The position numbers and the translations under genes were made by a program. DNA of 64,000 nucleotides from Halapricum desulfuricans (GTDB lineage Archaea > Halobacteriota > Halobacteria > Halobacteriales > Haloarculaceae). The stretch lies in the NCBI RefSeq assembly GCF_017094525.1, contig NZ_CP064788.1, positions 1,783,030 to 1,847,029 of the forward strand, given 5' to 3'. Shown in pieces: positions 8,425 to 16,955 of this stretch; the first letter of the stretch is position 1; every line of letters begins with the position of its first letter. The notes under the pieces were generated by a model that worked only from the letters and a program-made list of their open reading frames with translations, was not told the origin of the DNA and made no database searches.

Positions 8425-9496
8425 ATGACACCAGACATCGGACGGCGAACAGCGTTGAAAGCGATCGGAGCGACGGGGGCGGCGTTCGCCCTCGGGGGGA
8501 TCGGTACTGCCGGTGCGCGAGGGCCCGCCCGAGCGAAGGGACGCGGTATCGCGAACGAACGACGCCGACAGGGTGCGAGCGCGGAACCGACGATCGTCGA
8601 GCTCGCCATCGCGGCTAACGCCGAGGGCGGGCAGAGTTACAGCGGAAGCGAGGCGAAAGCCCACCGGGTTTCGCCGTGGGATGAAGCCGACATGATATGC
8701 CGCAAACCATGCAATCTAGCCAACCCGTAATCCTAACGGTTATTTTATTGGAGAAGCTATAAACACAATAGACATGCGACATGCTGCTGCGGGGAACGCG
8801 CTCACGCTCAAGACGGCCACGAGTGCGTCTCAACTCCTACACTCACACACCTACGCAGCCCAACCAGCAGCGGTTGGCATGTCACTACAGTACTCCCCAC
8901 TTGTGGCTGCAACGGGGAGTGGGGCCGATGGCCCGGCCCGCTGCTCACGGTGCTGGACGCCCGTGAGTGCCACTCCTGCCACGGGAGGGCAACACCGAGC
9001 GGATACTCAACACGCCACACTCTTGTTCGAGGGCCGAAGGTGCATCAGCAAACCCGCAAGTTCACAGCCGGGGTAATCAACTGGCTGGATTACCCACGGA
9101 GGAATCCCACGGCTTCAGCCGTGTGGAGGAGGTCAAGAGGGGCAGTCCGACGTGTTGATCGCCGCGCTCGTGGCGAAGCCGGACCTGCTCGAGACGCTCA
9201 ATACCCGGCGCGGCCAGTACACGGTGTTCGCGCCGGTCGACGCCGCCTTCGGGACGGCTGGCTTCGACGAGGACAACGCCGGGGAGATTCCGGAAGACAT
9301 CCTGCTGTACCACCTCACCCGCGGCCGCCGGTACGCCGACTCGGTCCTCGGCGCGCCGCGGCTCCGGATGCTCAACCGCGAGTTCGTCACGCAGGACGAC
9401 GGCGTGCTAAACGACGGACAGGCGACGATCGTCGTGACGGATCTCGAGGCCGCCAACGGCGTCGTCCACGCGGTCGACGGCGTCCTGCTGCCCTGA
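8425..9496 (+). pseudogene. Fasciclin (FAS1) domain secreted protein, interrupted by a mobile element
   Basis: Two halves of one gene. The 5' part (8425-8640) encodes a Tat-type leader (RRTALKAIGATGAAFALGG) and the start of a FAS1 domain (TIVELAIAANAEGG). The 3' part (9137-9496) continues it (SDVLIAALVAKPDLLETL, YTVFAPVDAAFG, and the closing VVHAVDGVLLP). Removing bases 8641-9136 restores one frame across the joint (GGQSY/EGQSDVLIAAL), which shows the insertion is simple and the gene is otherwise undamaged. The intact product would be a secreted or surface adhesion-type protein of about 191 aa. As it stands, translation from the start runs into the element and stops at about 8730. Confidence 0.88.
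8641..9136 (+). mobile_element. 496-bp non-autonomous IS200/IS605-family element
   Basis: The insert lies directly after TTAC and ends in TCAA, the target and right-end bases used by IS608-type single-strand transposition, and it makes no target duplication. The left end has an imperfect hairpin (cccac ... gtggg, about 8661-8681) and the right end another (cccacggcttcagccgtg, about 9106-9123). It encodes no recognisable TnpA or TnpB. The ends differ from those of the TnpB element at 52.5-54 kb, so it belongs to a second subfamily. The precise boundaries follow from the restored fasciclin reading frame. Confidence 0.85.
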
Positions 9497-9547
9497 GAGC
9501 GGCCCGGATCGGACCGCTTTTTACGGAGGTAATCGTGGCTGACGGAC

Positions 9548-10795
9548 GTGCTGGACCTCGAGGAGCGAAACCGCGGCACCCGACTCGTCCTGCTGGTGGG
9601 CGTCGCGCTCGGACTCGGCAATCTCGCGTACGTCCTGCTGGCCAGCCCCCGGCACATCGCCATCGACTACCGGGTGTACCACCTCGCGGGCACCGTCGCG
9701 CTTGAAGGCGGGAACTTCTACGCGGCCGTCCCCGAGGGACTTCCGGGGTACTTCCATTACGTCTACCCGCCGATCACTGTTCTCGGGTTCGTTCCGCTGG
9801 CGTTGCTGGGTGGTGAGACGGTCGGGTTCGCCGTCCACACGATCGAGACGGTGCTGGTGGGGCTGGGCGCGGCGTGGCTGCTCGTCCGGTACATCGAGCG
9901 CGTCGGCGGCGGTCGCCTCCCGTGGCTCGATCGCGGGCTGATCGCTGCGTTCGTCGTCGGCTCGGTCCACTCGATGTCCTCGCTGCTGTTCGGGCAGGTC
10001 AACCACCATCTCGTGGCCGCACTGGTAGTCGGCTTCGTCGCGCTCGACGCGGATCGGGAGACGCTCGCCGGCGTCGCCTTCGGGCTCGCAGCGTTTCTGA
10101 AGGTGTTTCCGGCGGCCGTCGGCCTCTGGCTGCTCCGGCGGCGGGCCTGGCGAGCGATCGGTAGTGCCGTCGGGTTCGCCCTCGCCGGCTTCGCGGCCGG
10201 GCTGGCCGTCTTCGGGCCGGAGCTGACGGCCGCGTACGTCGAGCGCGCGATCGTCCCGCGGTTCTCGCCCGACGCCTTCGCGGGCGGGCTCGCTCCCGGC
10301 GAAACGTATCTGACGATTCGGCGGCCGATCTCGGTGCTGTTGCCGACCGTCGATCCGGCGCTGTACGGCCTTCTGGCGGCGCTCGTGCTCGCGCCGCCGG
10401 TAGCGTATCTCTACCGGACGATCGAGGACCGTGAGGACCGGCTCGTCTCGATCATGGGGACGATGGCCGCGATTCTCGTCTTCTTCCCGTCGTTTCCGCT
10501 GTACGTCGTGATCCTCTACTTCCCGCTGGTCCCCCTGCTGTACCTGCTCGAACGCGGGCGGCCGCGACGGCTGTTGCTCGCTGGCGCGCTCGTCGCCTCG
10601 ATCGCGATTCGGTACGACGACCTCAGGCAAGGCTTCGAGATGGCGGGTTCCGCACCCGATCTTCTCGAGACGGTCGTCCGACCGGTCTTGACGTTCGTGA
10701 CGCCCGGGCTGGTCGGAGTGCTCGTGATTCTTGGGGCGTGTCTCCTCCAGCGCCGCCACAAGCACGGGCCACAGTTCGACCCAGCTCGTGATTGA
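9548..10795 (+). CDS. Polytopic membrane protein, GT87/DUF2029-type glycosyltransferase-like
   Basis: A 415-aa integral membrane protein with roughly ten hydrophobic segments. The first loop after TM1 holds an acidic residue pair context (AIDYRVYHLAG) and GGNFYAAVPEG, typical of GT-C fold enzymes that use lipid-linked sugars (glycosyltransferase family 87/DUF2029). The start is the GTG at 9548; no better ATG exists. It could act in cell-surface glycan or glycolipid synthesis, but no partner genes are nearby. The tail overlaps a decayed minus-strand coding remnant. Confidence 0.75.
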   Translation: MLDLEERNRGTRLVLLVGVALGLGNLAYVLLASPRHIAIDYRVYHLAGTVALEGGNFYAAVPEGLPGYFHYVYPPITVLGFVPLALLGGETVGFAVHTIETVLVGLGAAWLLVRYIERVGGGRLPWLDRGLIAAFVVGSVHSMSSLLFGQVNHHLVAALVVGFVALDADRETLAGVAFGLAAFLKVFPAAVGLWLLRRRAWRAIGSAVGFALAGFAAGLAVFGPELTAAYVERAIVPRFSPDAFAGGLAPGETYLTIRRPISVLLPTVDPALYGLLAALVLAPPVAYLYRTIEDREDRLVSIMGTMAAILVFFPSFPLYVVILYFPLVPLLYLLERGRPRRLLLAGALVASIAIRYDDLRQGFEMAGSAPDLLETVVRPVLTFVTPGLVGVLVILGACLLQRRHKHGPQFDPARD

Positions 10796-10963
10796 GGCGA
10801 TCAGTACGACGACGAACACCGCCCGGAGCAACCAGTTGCTCACCGGCTCGAGGACGGCAGCGACACCGAGCGAGGAGAGCAGCGTCTCGAGACCGAGATA
10901 CAGCACCACCGTTCTGAACCCGAACGTGAGCGAGAAACAAAACCTCGTGATCCCGATGCTCTC
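10730..10963 (-). pseudogene. Remnant of a small membrane protein gene (low confidence)
   Basis: The minus-strand frame here reads as a plausible hydrophobic protein (segments RTVVLYLGLETLL, VSNWLLRAVFVVVLIAS, WVELWPVLVAAL) with haloarchaeal codon use. It has no in-frame ATG at its beginning and no stop before it runs into the antisense of the neighbouring glycosyltransferase gene. Just upstream lies a palindromic repeat element. I read it as a gene truncated at both ends, but a chance antisense frame is not excluded. Confidence 0.3.
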
Positions 10964-10992
10964 TCGTCTTGTCCCACGCTTTCGCCGGGCTT

Positions 10993-11071
10993 ATACTGCC
11001 GGCTGTAAGTTCGTAAAGATATTCGCCACCCGGGGTGGCGAATTCCTTCAGTGTGTTACAGCCGGCAGTAT
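10993..11071. repeat. 79-bp palindromic repeat element
   Basis: Perfect 16-bp inverted arms (10993-11008, atactgccggctgtaa; complement at 11056-11071) enclose a second perfect palindrome (attcgccacc at 11021-11030 with its complement at 11034-11043). The element touches the stop codon of the following minus-strand gene and lies between convergent genes. It may act as a bidirectional terminator, or it may be a small palindromic mobile repeat. A single arm-like copy (catactgccggct) occurs near 22728. Confidence 0.85.
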
Positions 11072-11316
11072 TAGGAGTGCGTGAACAGCAGTAATTGGTC
11101 GTCCGTGCGGACCAGACAGAACGGCCCGGGGGGAGACTGGAAGGTGTGCTCGCGCTTCTCGGAGGCGAACAGTTTCTCGAAAGGGGACCCACAGACGGGA
11201 CAGTCGTAGCCGGCCCGGTTTTCCAGATGCATCGTCTCCCGGGTCTCCTTGCGGAGTTTGAACCCCTCGCGGTACTCGTGGACGTCGAACCCGTCCGTCA
11301 CGTCCAGTTCCGACAT
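11071..11316 (-). CDS. Small haloarchaeal zinc-binding protein (DUF7385-like)
   Basis: An 81-aa protein with one CPVCGSPFEKLF knuckle and a later Cys in PFCLVRTDDQLL. The beginning (DGFDVHEYREGFKLRKE) matches a family often labelled flagella cluster protein or DUF7385 in haloarchaea; I am not sure of the number. No function is known. Its stop codon coincides with the arm of the palindromic element. Confidence 0.65.
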   Translation of the reverse strand: MSELDVTDGFDVHEYREGFKLRKETRETMHLENRAGYDCPVCGSPFEKLFASEKREHTFQSPPGPFCLVRTDDQLLLFTHS

Positions 11317-11457
11317 ACCGAGGACGGTACGCGGAGGTGGTGGTTATATGCTGTGCCCGTTCGTCGTATCCAGTGACGGTGTGACGATCTCCCGAACAGC
11401 GAGCATACGGCTACCGCATGGATCAATATTAAGTAGCAGCTGGTAGTATCGAGGGGT

Positions 11458-11643
11458 ATGAGTCACGCGTCGAGTTCGGACATGGACGTCGGTCTCGCGA
11501 TGCTGTTCGGGGCGCTCGCGGTCGCCGGGGCCGCAGTGATGTACCTGGCTGTCGACGCCCAGTTGCTGGCGGCGACGGGGTTCGCGATCGCAGTCGCCGC
11601 CGGCGCGCTCGCGATCGGCGCGCTACACGTCTACGGCGCGTAG
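11458..11643 (+). CDS. Small two-helix membrane protein (DUF7525-like)
   Basis: A 61-aa protein with two hydrophobic helices (VGLAMLFGALAVAGAAVMYLAV and LLAATGFAIAVAAGALAIGALHVY) separated by a short polar turn. It resembles a conserved haloarchaeal small membrane family (DUF7525). Nothing points to a function. It precedes the small HTH gene by 36 bases. Confidence 0.65.
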   Translation: MSHASSSDMDVGLAMLFGALAVAGAAVMYLAVDAQLLAATGFAIAVAAGALAIGALHVYGA

Positions 11644-11679
11644 CAAACGGTTTTTATCCTGCAAGACGTACTTGCGTGC

Positions 11680-11904
11680 ATGGGCGAGTTCAGCGAGGAA
11701 GAACAGCGGATCTTGGAGTACGTCCGCGAACGTGCCGCGGGAGGCGAGGCCTACCTCCGGGCGAAACAGATCGCTGAAGGGATCGGGCTCTCGGCGAAGC
11801 AGGTCGGCGTCCGCCTGCCGAAACTCGCCGAGAAGGCCGACGAGGTCGACATCGAGAAATGGGGACGCGCCCGGTCGACGACCTGGCGGGTCACTCGCGG
11901 ATAG
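11680..11904 (+). CDS. Small winged-helix protein (DUF7123-like)
   Basis: A 74-aa protein built as one helix-turn-helix module: EEEQRILEYVRERAAGG, then the recognition region AKQIAEGIGLSAKQVGVRLPKLAEKA, then a short wing ending WGRARSTTWRV. It is probably a DNA-binding regulator. A TATA-like gtttttat lies at about 11650-11657, roughly 26 bases ahead of the ATG, fitting leaderless transcription. The target is unknown. Confidence 0.75.
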   Translation: MGEFSEEEQRILEYVRERAAGGEAYLRAKQIAEGIGLSAKQVGVRLPKLAEKADEVDIEKWGRARSTTWRVTRG

Positions 11905-11973
11905 TCGACCTGTTTTTCGTCTGTCATTTCTGGACAGGCGTCCTTTTTTGCTTCCGCGGTCCGTATAGCGGAT

Positions 11974-12408
11974 ATGACGATTCGGGTCGAGCGGGAAGTG
12001 GACGTGCCGGTGCCGCCCGAGCGAGTCTGGGAGTACATCGTCGAGCCGGAAAACCGGGCCCGGCCGATCAGCGTGGTCACGGATTTCGAACTCGACGACG
12101 AGACGGCTCGGAAAGCGACCTGGCACATCAAGCTCCCGATCCCGTTGATCGATCGGACGATCGCCGTCGAGACCGAAGATGTCACGCGCGATCCTCCGAA
12201 ATACGTCAAGTTCACCGGTCGGTCGAAAGTGATGCGCGTCGTCGGCGAACACGAACTCGAACCGACCGAAACGGGAACGCGCCTGACCAATCGCTTCACC
12301 GTCGAGGGGCGCGTCCCGGGCGTCGAGCGCTTCTTCAAGCGCAACCTCGAAACGGAGTTCGACAACATCGAAGACGCCCTGTTCGACGACCTCGGACTCC
12401 GACACTAG
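11974..12408 (+). CDS. SRPBCC (START-like) ligand-binding fold protein
   Basis: A 144-aa single-domain protein. It begins with the typical IRVEREVDVPVPPERVWEYIVEPEN segment and alternates strands up to a C-terminal helix (ERFFKRNLETEFDNIEDAL), as in the polyketide cyclase/CoxG-type SRPBCC fold. Such proteins bind lipids or other hydrophobic ligands, but the ligand here is unknown. It is monocistronic. Confidence 0.82.
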   Translation: MTIRVEREVDVPVPPERVWEYIVEPENRARPISVVTDFELDDETARKATWHIKLPIPLIDRTIAVETEDVTRDPPKYVKFTGRSKVMRVVGEHELEPTETGTRLTNRFTVEGRVPGVERFFKRNLETEFDNIEDALFDDLGLRH

Positions 12409-12507
12409 TCCGTCTCGATTCGACACCGTCTCGGTCCCGTCGATTCGGACGCCGACACGCCGGTCGAGACACGGATCTTTATAACTCTCCAATCCGTACC
12501 GAATCGA

Positions 12508-12541
12508 TGCCGGTGCGACGCTTTTCTCGTCGATACCGGCA
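12508..12541. terminator. Hairpin downstream of the SRPBCC gene
   Basis: Arms tgccggt...gacg and cgtc...accggca pair around a T-rich loop (cttttc). It lies 100 bases past the SRPBCC stop. It may end that transcript; archaeal terminators are usually T-tracts, so this is only suggestive. Confidence 0.35.
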
Positions 12542-12796
12542 CTGACGGCGACCCGCCTCGCTGCTCGGCCACACCGCCCGCCTCGGCCGTCCGGACGGCC
12601 ATCTCCCACCTCGTCCGCTCTCCCATCTCCGGTGCGTTTGCTGCACGCTCGTCGGCCGCAGTCTCACGATCTGTCGGTTCGTACCGTCGCTCGCGACCCG
12701 CTCGGGGAGCAGGTTTGCTGTGGTAGTCAACTCGCCTGCATGCTCGCGATCGCGTCCTTGTCGCTGGGCATCTGGAAGTCGATCGGGGGTCCATGT

Positions 12797-12806
12797 GTAT
12801 ATATAC
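12797..12806 (-). promoter_or_regulatory. TATA box of an orphan promoter
   Basis: The sequence gtatatatac is a near-ideal archaeal TATA element. Read leftward, the base expected to start transcription (about 25 bases on) is within a few bases of the ATG at 12771, as in leaderless haloarchaeal genes. The frame it serves is only 14 codons long. Confidence 0.5.
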
Positions 12807-12934
12807 CACCCAAGGCCAGGTTAAATAGCCGTGGCCGGTGTGCGTCTCGCCTGCCCGAGCACGAACCTGTAACACACGAGGCCTCGATCGCCTCCGCCGG
12901 ACACATCGAGGTCTCGATCACTCCCCAGGGGCGG

Positions 12935-15025
12935 TCACTCTTCGAGTGCGTTCTCGAAATGTGCGGCCGTGACCGAGATTTCGTCAGCGTACTCGTTGGC
13001 CTCCTCGGGCGCGTGAGCGAGCACGATGTCGTCGATGGCGGCGATCGTGGCCTTGCGGACCAGCGCCTCGATCTCCGCGCCGGAGTACCCCTCCGTCCCG
13101 GTCACCAGCTCTTCGAGATCGACGTCCTCGTCGAGGGGCTTGTCTCGCGTGTGGACATCGAGTATCTTCCGCCGGGCGTCCGCGTCGGGCAGGGGGACCT
13201 CGATGTGCTCCTCGAGCCGTCCGGGCCGCAACAGCGCGTCGTCGATCGCGGCCTTTCGGTTGGTCGCGGCGACGACGACGAGGTTCGGGTTCTCAGCGAC
13301 GCCGTCCAGTTCCGTCAGCAACTGCGAGACGACGCGCTCGGTCACCTCGTTGGAGTCGCCGCGCCGGCCCGCGATGGCGTCGATCTCGTCGAGGAAGACG
13401 ATCGTCGGTGCGGTCTGTCGAGCCCGATCGAAGACTTCCCGAACGGACTCCTCGGACTCGCCGACGTACCGGTCCAGCAGTTCGGGGCCGTTGACGTGGA
13501 TGAAGTTGACGCCGCTCTCGCCGGCCAGCGCCCGTGCGAGCAACGTCTTCCCGGTCCCCGGCGGCCCGTGCAACAGGACGCCGCTGGGCGGTTCGGTATC
13601 GGTCGCCTCGAACAGCGGCCCGTACAGCAGCGGCCACTCGACGGCCCGTTCGAGCGTCGCTTTGGCGCCGTCCAGTCCGCCGACGTCGTCGAAGTCGACG
13701 CTCGGTGATTCGGCGACGTACTCCCGCATCGCGGAGGGGTCGACCGACGCGAGTGCCGACTCGAAGTCCTCGCGGCCGACCGTCGGCCGTTCCTGATCGC
13801 GTCGCAGCGCGTGCATCGCGGCCTCGGTCGTCAGGCTCTCGATGTCGGCACCGACGAACCCGTGGGTCCGCTCTGCCAGTCGGTCGAGGTCCACGTCGTC
13901 GGCCAGCGGCATCCCGCGTGTATGTACGTCCAGAATCTCTCGGCGGCCTTTGACTCCAGGGACGCCGATCTCGATCTCCCGGTCGAAGCGGCCGCCGCGC
14001 CGAAGCGCGGGATCGACCGCGTCCACGCGGTTGGTCGCGCCGATCACCACGACGCGCCCGCGGTCCTCCAGCCCGTCCATCAGCGTCAGCAGCTGGGCGA
14101 CCACGCGGTTCTCCATGTCGCTGTCGTCGTCGCGCGCGCCGGCGATCGAATCGACCTCGTCGATGAACAGGATGGCGGGGGCGTTCTCGGTTGCCCGATC
14201 GAAGGCCTCGCGCAACCGCTCCTCGCTCTCGCCCTTGTACTTCGAGACGATCTCGGGGCCGGAGATGACGTCGAAGTAGGCGTCGACCTCGTTGGCGACC
14301 GCGCGGGCGATCAGCGTCTTGCCAGTGCCCGGTGGTCCGTACAGCAGGACGCCGCTGGGCGGGGAAATGGAGAGTCGCTGAAAGAGATCGGGTCTCGACA
14401 GCGGGAGTTCGATCATCTCCCGGACCTTCTCCAGTTCGTCGTCCAGCCCCCCGATGTCCTCGTAGGTCGTCGATGCGGTTTCGGTGTCGTCGGTGGATTC
14501 GTCAGCCGTCGCTTCGTCGCTCGGTCCGTCCTCAATCTCCCGTGGGGCGACCGTGACCCCCGTCGCGTCCTCGACACGGACTGAACCCCCGGGATCGGTG
14601 TCGAGCACCTCGAACCCGCCGACCCCCTTGACGTGGAACTGCTCGCCCTGCCGTAGCGGCCGGTCAAGCACCCCGTCTTTGACCAGCGGGGCGACCGACT
14701 CACTGCTGAACTCCCCGAGGTCCTCGGTGGGTCGCACCGTGATCGATCGGGCACGGGACACCGTCGCCGGACGGACCCGGACGGTGTCGCCGATCGTCAC
14801 GCCCGCGTTCGCCCGGGTATCGGCGTCGATCCGCAGGGCGTCGTCGTCACCGTTGCCGGGCCAGACTTTCGCGACCGTCTGCTGGTCCCCCTCGATGACG
14901 ATCGAGTCGCCGCTCAACACGCCCAGCCGGCTGCGAACCCGTTCGGGAAGGCGCGCGATGCCACGGCCCGCGTCGCGCTTCCGTGCGCCCGCGACCGTCA
15001 ACGCCACCCCGTCGCCGCCTGACAT
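12935..15025 (-). CDS. CDC48/VCP-type AAA+ ATPase
   Basis: A 696-aa double-AAA unfoldase. An N-terminal substrate/adaptor domain (VALTVAGARKRDAGRGIARLPE) is followed by a Glu/Asp/Thr-rich linker, then the D1 domain (Walker A GPPGTGKTLIARA, Walker B AILFIDEVDSI) and the D2 domain (GPPGTGKTLLARA, TIVFLDEIDAI). Archaeal CDC48 threads and unfolds proteins, partly for the proteasome. I choose the ATG at 15025 (MSGGDGVALTV) by comparison with other haloarchaeal copies; starts at 15046 and 15070 (GTG) are possible. Haloarchaea usually have several paralogues, and this is one of the shorter-N-domain type. Confidence 0.92.
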   Translation of the reverse strand: MSGGDGVALTVAGARKRDAGRGIARLPERVRSRLGVLSGDSIVIEGDQQTVAKVWPGNGDDDALRIDADTRANAGVTIGDTVRVRPATVSRARSITVRPTEDLGEFSSESVAPLVKDGVLDRPLRQGEQFHVKGVGGFEVLDTDPGGSVRVEDATGVTVAPREIEDGPSDEATADESTDDTETASTTYEDIGGLDDELEKVREMIELPLSRPDLFQRLSISPPSGVLLYGPPGTGKTLIARAVANEVDAYFDVISGPEIVSKYKGESEERLREAFDRATENAPAILFIDEVDSIAGARDDDSDMENRVVAQLLTLMDGLEDRGRVVVIGATNRVDAVDPALRRGGRFDREIEIGVPGVKGRREILDVHTRGMPLADDVDLDRLAERTHGFVGADIESLTTEAAMHALRRDQERPTVGREDFESALASVDPSAMREYVAESPSVDFDDVGGLDGAKATLERAVEWPLLYGPLFEATDTEPPSGVLLHGPPGTGKTLLARALAGESGVNFIHVNGPELLDRYVGESEESVREVFDRARQTAPTIVFLDEIDAIAGRRGDSNEVTERVVSQLLTELDGVAENPNLVVVAATNRKAAIDDALLRPGRLEEHIEVPLPDADARRKILDVHTRDKPLDEDVDLEELVTGTEGYSGAEIEALVRKATIAAIDDIVLAHAPEEANEYADEISVTAAHFENALEE

Positions 15026-15360
15026 GCCCCGACGTTCGGGTGCCATGGGCTTGAGCGTTTCACCTGACACCGAGGGCTCGCTGATCCCCGGAGAAGACCG
15101 AATCGAATCCGCAATTCATGTCCGAGGGTAATGTAAAATGACCAATCAGTCAAAACGGAATAGATAATCTTACTTCGGAGGCGAGTAAACACGGTAGGTG
15201 TGCCGGAACGTCTCGTCGGGTCTGCCGGAGTGTGGCGTGGACAGAAGCGGACGCTCACGCCCGCGCTCCCGGACGCGACGCCGGTGCCGGACGACGCGCA
15301 CCGGTCGGTCCCTGACGGGCCGCCGGACGACGGCAACGCGACAAACGGAGGCGAACACAG

Positions 15361-16560
15361 ATGACACTCATCACGGACATCACGCTCCGACGGATACTGG
15401 ACTCGCGAGGTAACGCCACGGTCGAAGCCGAAGTCACCACCGAGAGCGGTGGATTCGGTCGCGGTGCCGCCCCGAGCGGTGCGAGCACGGGCGAACACGA
15501 GGCGATCGAACTGCCCGCGGAGGAAGCCATCGAGAAGGCCGAAGCCGAAGCCGTCCCCGCCCTCGTCGGCGAGGTCGACGCGATCGACCAGCGCGCGGTC
15601 GACGACACGCTACACGAGGTAGACGGGACCGACGACTTCTCGGGTATCGGCGCGAACAGCGCGGTCGCGATCAGCATGGCCGCCGCCAAGGCCGGCGCCG
15701 ACGAACTCGGACTCCCGCTGTTCCAGCACCTGGGCGGGACCTTCCGGGGCGATCAGTTCCCGACGCCGCTGGGGAACGTCGTCGGCGGCGGCGAGCACGC
15801 AGAGGAAGCCACCAACATCCAGGAGTTCCTCTCGGCGCCGGTGGGCGCACCGAGCGTCACCGAGGCGGTCTTCGCCAACGCGCAGGTCCACGCTCGCATC
15901 GGCGAACTCCTCGAGGAGAGGGGCGTCCCCGCGAACAAGGGCGACGAGGGCGCGTGGGCGCCGCCGATCGGCGACGACGAGGCCTTCGAGATCGTCGATC
16001 AGGCCACCACCAAGGTCGGCGACGAACTCGGCTTCGAGATCTCGTTCGGCCTGGACATGGCCGCCGCCGAGATGTACGAAGACGGCGAGTACGTCTACGA
16101 GGGCGAGGACAACCGCTCGACGGCCGAACAGATCGACTACGTCGCCGAGATGGTCGACGAGTACGACATGGCCTACGTCGAGGACCCCCTGGACGAGAAC
16201 GACTTCGAGGCCTTCGCCGAGCTGACCGACCGCGTCGGCGACCGGACGCTCATCTGTGGCGACGACCTCTACGTCACTAACGTCGAGCGCCTCCAGGAGG
16301 GTATCGACAAGGGCTCCTCGAACTCCATTCTCATCAAGCCCAACCAGATCGGCACCCTCTCCGATGCGGTCGACGCCATCGAACTCGGCGCGGACAACGG
16401 TATCGTGTCGGCGGTCTCCCACCGCAGCGGTGAGACCGAGGACACGACCATCGCTCACCTCGCCGTGGGCGCGGCCGCCCCCTACATCAAGACCGGCACC
16501 GTCGCCGGCGAACGCACCGCCAAACTGAACGAACTCATCCGCATCGAAGAACAGGTCTAA
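15361..16560 (+). CDS. eno: Enolase (phosphopyruvate hydratase)
   Basis: A 399-aa glycolytic enzyme that interconverts 2-phosphoglycerate and phosphoenolpyruvate. Family signatures are all present: [38 protein letters not shown], the metal ligands in [21 protein letters not shown] and [11 protein letters not shown], and the C-terminal signature [15 protein letters not shown] with [10 protein letters not shown]. Haloarchaeal enolase is commonly found in a ribosomal protein/rpoN-rpoK/rpsB cluster; here it stands alone next to CDC48. A 54-codon GTG frame immediately upstream overlaps its ATG (see findings). Confidence 0.97.
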   Translation: MTLITDITLRRILDSRGNATVEAEVTTESGGFGRGAAPSGASTGEHEAIELPAEEAIEKAEAEAVPALVGEVDAIDQRAVDDTLHEVDGTDDFSGIGANSAVAISMAAAKAGADELGLPLFQHLGGTFRGDQFPTPLGNVVGGGEHAEEATNIQEFLSAPVGAPSVTEAVFANAQVHARIGELLEERGVPANKGDEGAWAPPIGDDEAFEIVDQATTKVGDELGFEISFGLDMAAAEMYEDGEYVYEGEDNRSTAEQIDYVAEMVDEYDMAYVEDPLDENDFEAFAELTDRVGDRTLICGDDLYVTNVERLQEGIDKGSSNSILIKPNQIGTLSDAVDAIELGADNGIVSAVSHRSGETEDTTIAHLAVGAAAPYIKTGTVAGERTAKLNELIRIEEQV

Positions 16561-16569
16561 ACGGAAAGC

Positions 16570-16947
16570 AGCGCGAGTTCCCCGCCCCACCGTGGGCGGG
16601 GGTGAAGCGCGTACGCTCCGCTGCACAATCCATATCTTCAAGTTGCTGTCGAACCATATTTACAGTACGGGAGCCACGGTATCCGCCTCGCAAAACACCG
16701 CAAGGTTGCGCCGGGCTTCAAGTGTGTCGGGCAGTGGTGAAGCCGCCGACCTCCACGGACACACCACCCACGGCGGCAACAGGCGACCCCTGTTGCGGTG
16801 GGATTCGCGGTGTGTTCGGGTGTTACTGCTCCCACACGACCCATCTGGGAAGTGCGGAGGGAATTAAATTCGCCTGCCGCCGTTACGCTCCCTGTTGGGA
16901 GAGGCCAAACGGCGAAGCCCCGCGCCACCGTGCGCGGGGTACTTCAC
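16570..16947 (+). mobile_element. 378-bp non-autonomous derivative of a TnpB (IS200/IS605) element
   Basis: The left end (from agcgcgagt at 16570, hairpin ccccgcccca/cgtgggcgggg) and the right end (hairpin gccccgcgcc ... gcgcggggt, finishing acttcac at 16947) are the same as those of the complete TnpB element at 52543-54009. The 31 bases of the right-end hairpin are identical in the two. The interior shares patches with the 3' end of that tnpB, which suggests an internal deletion derivative that kept the 3' guide-RNA region. It encodes no intact protein. Confidence 0.75.
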
Positions 16948-16955
16948 ACGAGACG

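Larger units (their letters stand above)
12409..12934. other. 526-bp intergenic region
   Basis: No convincing gene is present. The region holds a hairpin (12508-12541) and, further on, a strong TATA-type promoter facing left (12797-12806) followed only by a 14-codon frame (MPSDKDAIASMQAS, 12727-12771). The frames that span it lack haloarchaeal codon character. It separates the SRPBCC gene from the end of CDC48. Confidence 0.5.

Noticed and set aside
8774-9076. 100-codon frame within the 496-bp element as a transposase
   Set aside because: It has no TnpA Tyr/HUH motif and no TnpB RuvC residues. The Ser/Ala/Thr-rich sequence matches no transposase that I know.
9521-10909. 462-codon minus-strand frame opposite the glycosyltransferase-like gene
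   Set aside because: Most of it is Arg/Asp/Gln-rich shadow sequence. Only the first ~78 codons look protein-like and are reported as a remnant.
12405-12875. 156-codon minus frame between SRPBCC and CDC48 genes
   Set aside because: The peptide is Arg/Thr/Ser-scrambled and has no family features; only the short promoter-linked frame is noteworthy there.
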